A DNA stretch of 64,000 nucleotides. Origin: Mastigamoeba balamuthi (taxonomy: Eukaryota; Evosea; Mastigamoebida; Mastigamoebidae). The position numbers and the translations under genes were made by a program. This document shows positions 56,729-64,000 of the stretch, one piece after another. The notes below the pieces were generated by a model that saw only the letters and a list, made by a program, of their open reading frames with translations, was not told the DNA's origin and searched no databases. The stretch is from positions 148,848 to 212,847 of the forward strand of contig CACRSC010000024.1 of NCBI GenBank assembly GCA_902651635.1, read 5' to 3'. Positions within the stretch are counted from its first letter, which is position 1, and every line of letters begins with the position of its first letter.

Positions 56729-57491
56729 GGGGTGCGGGTGGGCGTCAGCTGTTGTTTTTCTGGGGTGGGAAGATTTTGCTGCCCTGTGGAGCTGAGAATC
56801 CCCCAGTAGTGCCCCCCCGACAGCCGTGGAACAACACGATTGGCGGGAGCGTGCCCCTCCGTGCGACTCACACGAGGCGAGGGCGGGCCCTCAAAACCCC
56901 TGCAGTCACCCCCCACGTCGAGAAGCGGGGGCTCCAGCCCGAGAATCAGCATTGGTGGGCCACGGATTGGGACGAATCTCACAGAGTCGTTCCATTTCCG
57001 ATGCAAATTGAACGGGGCACCCGGCTGTCTCCCTCCCCCTAACGACCGCATTGCAAAGTATGCGAGAGAAGAAGGTATGCCCTGTCTGGCCCGATCAGCT
57101 GCAACAACTGCGTCTACAAACTGAATTGTTGAATTGCGAACGGGCTAACATACAACCCTTCGGGATTGAATATTCTCTTTGAAATCAAATTCTGGGCAGT
57201 ATGCTCGATAATGATACCATCACTATGACGTCCTTTCGCACCAGTATGTAAGCTCAAACATATTTTCAAGTAGGGTGTTACAAAAAAAGAATTCATATTC
57301 ATAAACCAATTGAGTACAGTGTAAACAAGTTCTTACGTTATCAGTGCACTGTCATCACGCACACCCAAATGATAGCTGCACCAACACTCGTGGAATGTAA
57401 CAGAGGGCAAACAGCATAAAGCGTGCCGTGTGCATTCGACTGTGCTTTCCCCCAAACACACTCGCGAGGGACCGCCAAGCCCGCGCGCCTG
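56729..57491. other. intergenic, no gene recognised
   Basis: Spacer between the receptor start and the maspardin 3' end, AT-rich after about 57.1 kb. No motif found. Confidence 0.5.
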
Positions 57492-59433
57492 CTACTCCTG
57501 CTTGTCCTCGACATCAGGGCTGTCGCGCTGGGGCGCCAATGCCGCAGCCTCAAGCCCAGCGTGCACGCGCATGTGGACCTGCAGGAACATATTCACCTGC
57601 ACAGAAACCAGTCGACTGAGTGGCAGGACCACAGCAACGCTCGCTTTTGCGACGCGGGAAGGCGCAGCGCACCTCCTCGGGCCGGGAGAGGTGAGCAAAG
57701 TCACCACCGGACTTGATCTCGGCGAGCCGGGCCTCGGGGTAGAACTTGTTCATCTCGTCGCGGACGCTCTCGGGGGCTACGCACTTGTCCCTCACGACTA
57801 TGAGCGTCACGCGGTCGCTGGGCACCAGCCGGGCAGGGTCCACGTTGGCCACAATGCAATTGAGCTCCAGGCGCGATGCGAGCTCGTCCCCCGGCATCTG
57901 GTCGGTCTGCTCGATGAGGAACTCGACTGCCTGCGAAAGAGAACACTTGTCAGCTCGTTCCCGAGGCACAAAAGAAGGCTTTCCCATCACGAGAACAGAT
58001 CTTCCGCGTGGTCTGGCAATGCTCGTGACAACTAAACCAGATCAATTGAAGCAAATGCTTTGAGTTCCCACAAAAGAAGCACAATGACGATTTAATAAAA
58101 CGAAGGCAAAAAAGAGACGCACATCAGAAATGCCCTCGTCGCGGGAGTTCCTTGGCAGGTTGCCAACGGCGTGCCGCTTGAGCACGACGTCGGGCATGAC
58201 GCGGAGGACGGGGGCACACGGGGCGTTGTCGTGGAAGTACTGCGTGTCGCAGAACGAGTTGAGGAGGACCAGCGAGGCCACGCGGTCCGGCCGCTCCTGG
58301 GCGTAGAGCTGCGCCAGGAAGCCGCCAAGGCTCACGCCGAGCAGGTGCAGCGGGCACGGCAGCCCCACCCTGTCCACAAACGCGTCGAACGCGCGCACCC
58401 ACTCGATGTGCGACCACACAGGCGGGCTGGCAACAGAAATCAAACGATAACCTGCGCGACCATGCGGTGAGTCCAGCAAAGCGAGATGAGCAGATTCAGT
58501 TCCACCGGCACTTGAATGGCAGAGGCACATTGCGACCACGCAAGGGAAGTAGCTGCTGTATTGTCTCAAATGAATTATATCCAAATCAGCCAGAGACCCG
58601 ATTTTCAAGGAGAAAGCGATGCGAACACAAAAACAAAGTCCGATTCAAATGAGAAGGCCTCGAGCCTCGTCCAACGCAGAACTGCACACAACTGGAGAGC
58701 GCCCCCCCCCTGCCCAGGAAACGCGCGAGGAGGAGCGGCAGGAGAGAGCGGGGCACCTTTGGGGCAGAGGGCGACAAACTGGCGGAAGAAGGACTCGGCC
58801 TGGCCCAGCACGCCCGGCAGGCACACGAGGGGCGGCGCCTCGCGCGGCCCGTAGTCGAAGAACTTCCACGTGAGCTCGTCGACGTAGCCCTCGCGCAGCT
58901 GCACCGTGACCACCTGCCGCGTTGCAGCCCGCCCCGAGTCAGCCCGCCGCCCATCACAGCTCACATACCCGGAAAACGCAATAAAATCAATTGAATTCGC
59001 TGCCGCTGCCGCTGCTCTGCTGCTGCCCTGGGGGGAGGGGACCGAAATTCGAATTCGAGAGAAGTGCAAGGGGCACTGGCGCCTGCGTGGACGTCTGTTG
59101 TGCTGTGACGTGGCCGCTGCGCCGTTTGAGTTTCCGTTTGGGCGACTGCAACTGCCCGTTCGGGTCCGTCCGCTGCGCCCCACCGATTCTCCGCGGCGTG
59201 CAGGGGGCCCTTGCGGTGTGCCCGGTCACCCGTGTGGCGGTGCGCCCGTGCTCTGGGCGTGGTGCTGCGCTGCCGCCGTTTTTGGGGGGTGTGGGAGACG
59301 CGGGAGACGCGAGAGACGCGAGAGACGTCGGGGGGCACTGGCAGGGGAGGCTGCGCACCCGCTGGAGCGCTGCCCACGAGCGGAAGAGCTTGTACTCCTT
59401 GCTGCTGGCGAGCTTGCTGCTGCTGCCGGACAT
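57492..59433 (-). CDS. SPG21: maspardin (SPG21-like alpha/beta hydrolase)
   Basis: Maspardin is an alpha/beta-hydrolase-fold protein of endosomes/trans-Golgi, mutated in human Mast syndrome. Exon 1 (59433-59359) is MSGSSSKLASSKEYKLFRSW followed by AALQR. After a 440-nt intron (donor GTGCGC, TCAATTGA at 58987) exon 2 has KFFDYGPREAPPLVCLPGVL and AESFFRQFVALCP. Exon 3 has YRLISVASPPVWSHIEWVRA, the nucleophile elbow HLLGVSLGGFLAQLYAQ, VLLNSFCDTQYF, VMPDVVLKRHAVGNLP and DEGISD. The next intron has donor GTGCGT and TCAATTGA at 58042. Exon 4 has AVEFLIEQTDQMPGDELASR, RLELNCIVANVDP, EEMxxLYPxAR-type FYPEARLAEIKSGGDFAHLS and RPEE. The last exon gives VNMFLQVHMRVHAG and ends VEDKQE. The match runs the full length of human maspardin, including the distinctive C-terminal IKSGGDF...RPxEV block. 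Confidence 0.9.
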
Positions 59434-59896
59434 GTGGCCGTCTGCGGGCTGAATGAAAGAAGACTGTAAGACTGTGTGTGCCTGCGCACCAGTCGGGAAA
59501 TATCTGCTTTGCCCTGATTTTCTCCACACCGCAGAGTATCTTCCCGGTATCTTCGGGTTCCACGCCGCACCTCCCAACAGTATTTCCCTTAATATCTGTC
59601 AGGCGGTGACGGCAGCACTGCACCTTTCGCACCCAGGCCAACGACTATGCCCCAGGACCCGCCCCAGCAGCCCCGTACGCCTGCCAGGCCCTCGCGGCTG
59701 CCCCTGGAGGCCCTCGCACACACGGCAGTTGTGGCAGCAACGCAGCAGCAGCAGCAGCCCACCTGCGCACCCGCGGAGACACGCACGGACCCCAGGGGCA
59801 CCGCGTCGCACGTCCAGATGCGCATGAGCGACTGCAGCACGGTGCCGCACGTCCTGGACCCGCGGGAGCCCTGCGAGGCCGCCTGCGATATCGAAG
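59434..59896 (+). other. region that should hold the first exon of the ART-Sel1 gene
   Basis: The downstream long ORF has no ATG near its start, so an upstream exon is expected here. An ATG ORF from 59647 (MPQDPPQQPRTPARP) runs to CEAACDIE, followed by GTGCCCCC and a CACCAG 48 nt later. Joining these does not keep the long ORF's frame, so the exon is not settled. Confidence 0.35.
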
Positions 59897-61791
59897 GTGC
59901 CCCCCTCTTTCTTCGAACTCGAATTCGTGGATCTAACCCACCAGTCGCCGTCCGCGGACACAGCCGGAGCCAGTGCCCTCCTAGAGGTGCTCGAGAGCGC
60001 TGGCGTCGACAACTACGCCAGCATTCTCGTGGAGGGAAACACGACCTGCACTACTGGGTCCAATTTTTCCGCGGCTGCGGAGCTCTACGCCGCACCAGAC
60101 GGGCTGGTCCGCCGAGTTCTGAACAACGGACTCGAGTACAGTTCAGGCGCGGAGCTCTCTGCCTGGCGTGGTGTCGCCGCCGCGGTGAAGCGCAGCGCTC
60201 GCCAGCTGCCGGAGTTCTCGGGCATCGCCTTCCGCGGAGTCGTTGGCGACTGCTCGCGGATCCCCGCGGTTGGCGCGAGGGTGTTCTGGCGCACATTCCT
60301 CAGCGCCTCCACTGCTGCTGGCGACGCTGAGTCTCTGGTGGCCTCTGGAGGGGTTCTGTACGAGATGGGCCTGCGGGCAAAGTGCGGCTCCCGTCCCGCG
60401 AGGGACCTCGCGGGCCTCGCCGTCCAAGGCACCGCAAACGAAGTGCTGGTCGAGCCAAATGTGGTCTTCGAGGTCGTCTGCGTCTGCGAGTCTGGTTCGG
60501 CGACGCTCGTGACGCTCTCCCAGGTCCCCTGCGGCTCCGCGCTGCCCCGCGAGGACCTCATCTCTCCGCGGACTCCCCGCGAGGACCCCACGCTGCTCCT
60601 GCGCTCCGCCCTCGCCAGCATAGACTCCGCGCACTACAGCGACGCCCGCACAATGCTACTGCGTGCCCACAGTATCCCTGGACGCTGCTACCGCGACGGC
60701 GGGCTCACCTGCACGCTGGCGCTGCTGGGCCTGCGCTGCTCGTTCCCGGAGCTGTTCTCCGAGCTCGACGACCCCAGCGAGCCCGACCTCCAGCTCGAGG
60801 CCACCGCGTCCACGCCGGCAGAGCGCGAGGCCTGCGCAGCCCAGCTCGCCTCGTGGCACCAGTCCCCCGCATCCGCGTGGCTCGCGGGACTCCTGCAGTC
60901 GCTGCAGCCCTCCGCGGACATTTCCGACGCCACGGGGCTCTTCCGCCGCGCCGCCTCCGCGGGCTGTGTCCCGGCCGCTGCGGCGCTGGGCGCGAATCTC
61001 CTGCGGGGCGCTGGCATTGCCCGCGACCCCCAGCAGGCGTCCGACGTGCTCCGCGGACCCGCGGAGCTCGGGTGCTCACTGGCGCTGGCCGCGATGAGCA
61101 AATGCCTCCGCCGCACGCACGGAAACCCGCAGACGATCGCACGCCTGGCCGCGCGCTCCGCAGCGCTCGGCAGCGCGCAGGGCCTGTGCGCCCTGGGCCT
61201 CTGCTACGCGCACGGCGACGGCGTCCCTCGGGACTCGTCTCGCGCGCGCTCGCTGTTCGCCCGGGCCGCCGCGCTGGGCGACGCGCAGGCGCAGCACAAC
61301 GTCGCAGTGCTCCTGCGCGACGCGGGCAGCGCCGAGCAGGCCGCGCGCTGGCACGCGCTCGCAGCGGCCCAGGGCCACGCGGGGTCGCAGTGCAGCCTCG
61401 CGGGGATGCTGCTGGCGGGCGCCGGCGTCGTGCGCGACGAGTGCGAGGCCGCGCGGCTGTGGGCGCTGGCGGCCGCGCAGGGCGACGCGCGGGCGCAGTG
61501 CAACGCGGGGCTCTGCCTCGAGCAGGGCTGCGGAGTGCGCAGGGACCCGTGCGCGGCCGCCGAGATGTACAGGAGGGCGGCGGCGCAGGGCTACGCGGCG
61601 GCGACGCATAGGCTGGCGCTGTGCTACGAGGAGGGCGTCGGCGTGCAGCGCGACGCCGCCAGGGCCGCGAGGCTCCACGCGAGGGCGCGCAGGCAGGGGC
61701 ACACCGACTGCAAGCCCGCGGACGCTGCAGTTGTGTACGTCCCCGAGGCGCTGCCCACGTCCTGCGTCGACGACATGAGCGAGGATAAATA
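59897..61791 (+). CDS. ADP-ribosyltransferase domain fused to Sel1-like repeats
   Basis: A 631-codon open frame. Residues about 30-215 look like a mono-ADP-ribosyltransferase of the R-S-E (ART) group: GVDNYASILVEGN, the Arg motif SGIAFRGVVGD, the STS-like RVFWRTFLSASTAAGD and the Glu motif TANEVLVEPNVVFEVV. The residue two before the Glu is Ala, so the E-x-E of arginine-specific enzymes is absent and the target may not be Arg. Residues about 330-605 hold six or more Sel1 repeats (AQGLCALGLCYAHGDGVPRD, AGSQCSLAGMLLAGAGVVRD, ARAQCNAGLCLEQGCGVRRD, AATHRLALCYEEGVGVQRD), a solenoid for protein binding. The C-terminus ends DDMSEDK. The true start lies upstream, because the ORF opens on GTG. It is host-type, GC-rich and intact as far as seen. 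Confidence 0.7.
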
Positions 61792-61858
61792 GAATTCACT
61801 CAGCACTCAGTATGAAGCGTTTGATAACACCGATAACCCCTGTTACATTACTTTGTTC
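61699..61858 (+). repeat. 3' end of ART-Sel1 gene, duplicated at 62958-63117
   Basis: The last 30 codons and 3' flank (GCACACCGACTGCAAGCCCG ... CTGTTACATTACTTTG) recur almost unchanged right after the N at 62956. They differ by a few bases (GACGACATG/GACGTCATG, and four extra bases in the flank). Confidence 0.9.
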
Positions 61859-62955
61859 GGGGGCGGGGGGTTGTGTTGTCCATTGAAAGAGGTACTAGAG
61901 CCGCCATCTTTGGGGCCAATGGACTCTGGTCCGGAACGCTTACCGCAACTGACACTGAAACTGAGACTGAAACTGACATTGTAACTGAGACTGTAACTGA
62001 CTCTGACACTGGCACTGTAACTGTGACTGAAACTGAAGCTGAAACTGAGACTGAAACTGAGATTGAAACTGGCACTGTCACTGTCACTGAAACTGACACT
62101 GCAACCCACACTGTAACTGGCACTGTAACTGACACTGAAGCTGACAGTGAAACGGTCACCGCATTGAGAATTTAACTGAGACTGGCGGAGCTCAGGGTTG
62201 CACAGAAGGCTCAGATAGCACATACAACGACGCAGAGTAACAGCAGAGGGCACAGCAGATGCAGACAGGACTACAGACAGAGTGCAGACCTATACCGAGG
62301 AAGACTTCAGGCCTGTATTCGGAAGCGGACACGAAGGCGAGACTGTCGGCAGAAGGCCAATAAAGTAGTGAATCAGCCGTGACGAAGCGCACCAGTCACC
62401 CTGAAAAGTATCTGAACCCAGATTCTTCTCTACGCAGCCTTTCCCGGTTTACGTGGTGTGCTGTCCTCACTCGCAGAGCACTCATGACCCCATACTGGTT
62501 CGTATTGCGAGACTTGATCCAAGTGCGCCCTCCGTACAAGTTTTAATTTTAAAACTATTAGTTTTTATCTTGATAACCGCAGTTCGCGGTCTTTTTTCCC
62601 GCGCGAATATGTGCAGTGCGCAACAGAGCGCCGCGGTGTCCGTAGAACGCGGGCGTGCATGCCGGGCCTTGTGCAGGGGCTCTGTGGACTGAAGCGCTCA
62701 GTAGGACAGCACAACGCACGGGACAGATGGCCCTGTCTCTTCGAAGCAGTTGATGCCCAACTAATTGGTGCAGCACCATCTCTCGGCTACATCGCTCGCT
62801 GTGCGAAGCGCGCCGTTGCTGTGCCCCATCGATAGCCTGCACCGAGGTTGCACATGCCTGTGGGCGCCGAAGCAGCAGAGCTCGCCGGCTTGTTGGAATG
62901 TACGCGCGGACCCTGGGGGCTGCGCGGGGGAGATGTGCAGCATCGTCAGTGCCGA
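61856..62955 (-). repeat. repeat family R, copy B
   Basis: Read on the minus strand it has the same order of blocks as copy A, facing it. It lacks about 0.2 kb present in copies A and C. At its inner end it carries GGACCAGAGTCCATTGGCCC and a G-rich stretch (GTTCGGGGGCGGGGGG on the plus strand), shared with copy C and not with copy A. Confidence 0.8.
61945..62165 (-). repeat. hexamer tract (CAGTNN)n, copy B
   Basis: About 220 bp of ACTGAN/ACTGNN hexamers on the plus strand, the complement of the tract in copy A. Confidence 0.9.
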
Positions 62956-62957
62956 NG

Positions 62958-64000
62958 GCACACCGACTGCAAGCCCGCGGACGCTGCAGTTGTGTACGTC
63001 CCCGAGGCGCTGCCCACGTCCTGCGTCGACGTCATGAGCGAGGATAAATAAAATACACTCAGCACTCAGTATGAATGAAGCGTTTGATAACACCGATAAC
63101 CCCTGTTACATTACTTTGTTCGGGGGCGGGGGGTTGTGTTGTCCATTGAAAGAGGTACTAGAGCCGCCATCTTTGGGGCCAATGGACTCTGGTCCGGAAC
63201 GCTTATCGCACTGAGACTGAAACTGAGACTGAAACTGACACTGTAACTGAGACTGTAACTGACACTGACACTGGCACTGAAACTGACACTGAAACTGGCA
63301 CTATAACTGGCACTGTAACTGTGACTGAAACTGAAACTGAAACTGACACTGCAACTGAGACTGAAACTGAGATTGAAACTGGCACTGTCACTGTCACTGA
63401 AACTGACACTGCAACTGACACTGTAACTGGCACTGTAACTGACACTGAAGCTGACAGTGAAACGGTCACCGTATTGAGAATTTAACTGAGACTGGCGGAG
63501 CTCAGGGTGGCAAAGCTCAGATAGCACATACAACGACGCAGAGTAACAGCAGAGGGCACAGCAGATGCAGACAGGACTACAGACAGAGTGCAGACCTATA
63601 CCGAGGAAGACTTCAGGCCTGTATTCGGAAGCGGACACGAAGGCGAGACTGTCGGCAGAAGGGATACCGTTTTCTGAGGCACACAGCGTGGCAGACTTCA
63701 GATTGCAGGCAGTAGGCGACACAGGCAAATCGACACAAAACAGACTCCAGAGGGCTGCAGAGGCAGCAAAGAGACGCGGTAGAGATGGCGGATAGCTAAG
63801 GGCACAGAAGGTCCGAAGCTGATCGGACGTCTTAGGCTCCTCTCTTATCGTGCTCCGTCTGTGGGCGCCAATAAAGTAGTGAATCAGACGTGACGAAGCG
63901 CACCAGTCACCCTGAAAAGTATCTACCCCAGATTCTTCTCTACGCAGCCTTTCCCGGTTTACGTGGTGTGCTGTCCTCACTCGCAGAGCACTCATGACCC
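62958..64000 (-). repeat. repeat family R, copy C, with duplicated gene end
   Basis: It starts after the N at 62956 with the duplicated gene tail. The G-rich block, hexamer tract (about 63205-63475) and the rest of R follow, running off the window at the CACGTAAACCGGGAAAGGCT block. It has one open minus-strand frame of about 294 codons (63111-63995) with repetitive FSVSYSAS sequence. That frame may be a by-product of the hexamer. Confidence 0.8.

Noticed and set aside
53827-59300. CRISPR-like or prokaryotic operon organisation
   Set aside because: Genes are spliced and on mixed strands, and no spaced direct repeats of the CRISPR type occur anywhere in the window.
59281-59330. GGGAGACGCGAGAGACG direct repeats as a regulatory array
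   Set aside because: Only about four short units inside a maspardin intron. This looks like simple slippage repeats.
61856-61875. G-rich run GTTCGGGGGCGGGGGG as a telomere or G-quadruplex element
   Set aside because: Too few and uneven G-runs, no tandem telomere repeat; it is just part of repeat R.
63111-63995. 294-codon ORF in repeat copy C as a gene
   Set aside because: Half is the hexamer tract, and the other copies do not preserve the frame. Kept only as a note in the repeat entry.

Overview
This window is nuclear DNA from a microbial eukaryote. It has spliced genes on both strands, single-gene promoters and no operons. It encodes typical eukaryotic proteins: an ESCRT-II subunit, a RIO kinase, a cullin-neddylation factor, a golgin, an SPX-EXS phosphate exporter, maspardin and an EFHC/Rib72-type axonemal protein. 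The axonemal protein implies a flagellated cell. I cannot name the species. Genes are GC-rich and most introns are short. Donors are often GTGCGY rather than GTRAGT, and many introns carry the palindrome TCAATTGA. Several AT-rich patches (about 8.8-9.6, 17.2-18.6, 24.5-27.2, 30.2-30.7 and 34-36 kb) interrupt this composition.

Layout. 1.2-13.3 kb holds four related calpain-like loci. Two form a convergent inverted duplication (1.3-4.2 and 4.5-7.3 kb) and two incomplete ones are divergent (9.6-11.5 and 11.7-13.3 kb). A perfect 64-bp palindrome lies between the pairs. 13.8-24.5 kb holds VPS36, a dual-specificity phosphatase, a LIM protein, an EFHC-family protein and a helical-repeat protein. 24.5-27.2 kb is an AT-rich block with no recognised gene. 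27.2-36 kb holds a membrane-anchored papain-like pseudoenzyme, an XPR1-like phosphate exporter and an intronless gene that appears to join a PHYHIP_C-like domain to a CCCH zinc finger. 36.3-43.5 kb holds a golgin-84-like C-terminus beside an assembly gap, a membrane class III nucleotide cyclase, a broken NTPase-like gene and a small VOC protein. 44-51.3 kb holds DCN1, a secreted Cys-rich GPI-type protein, RIOK3 (with a tRNA-like sequence inside an intron) and a TM2-domain protein. 52-64 kb is built around three copies of an uncharacterised repeat with a (CAGTNN)n hexamer tract. Two of these face each other across an 8.5-kb segment that carries a nine-exon receptor gene, maspardin and an ADP-ribosyltransferase/Sel1-repeat protein.

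The most striking gene is the receptor at 53.7-56.7 kb. It has a signal peptide, then an apparently complete 2H phosphoesterase domain (two H-x-T motifs, the second restored only by splicing), then a seven-helix receptor domain. I know of no described receptor of this type. The cyclase, phosphatase, ART-Sel1 protein and Cys-rich surface protein suggest a cell with rich surface signalling, but nothing in the sequence proves that these genes work in one pathway.
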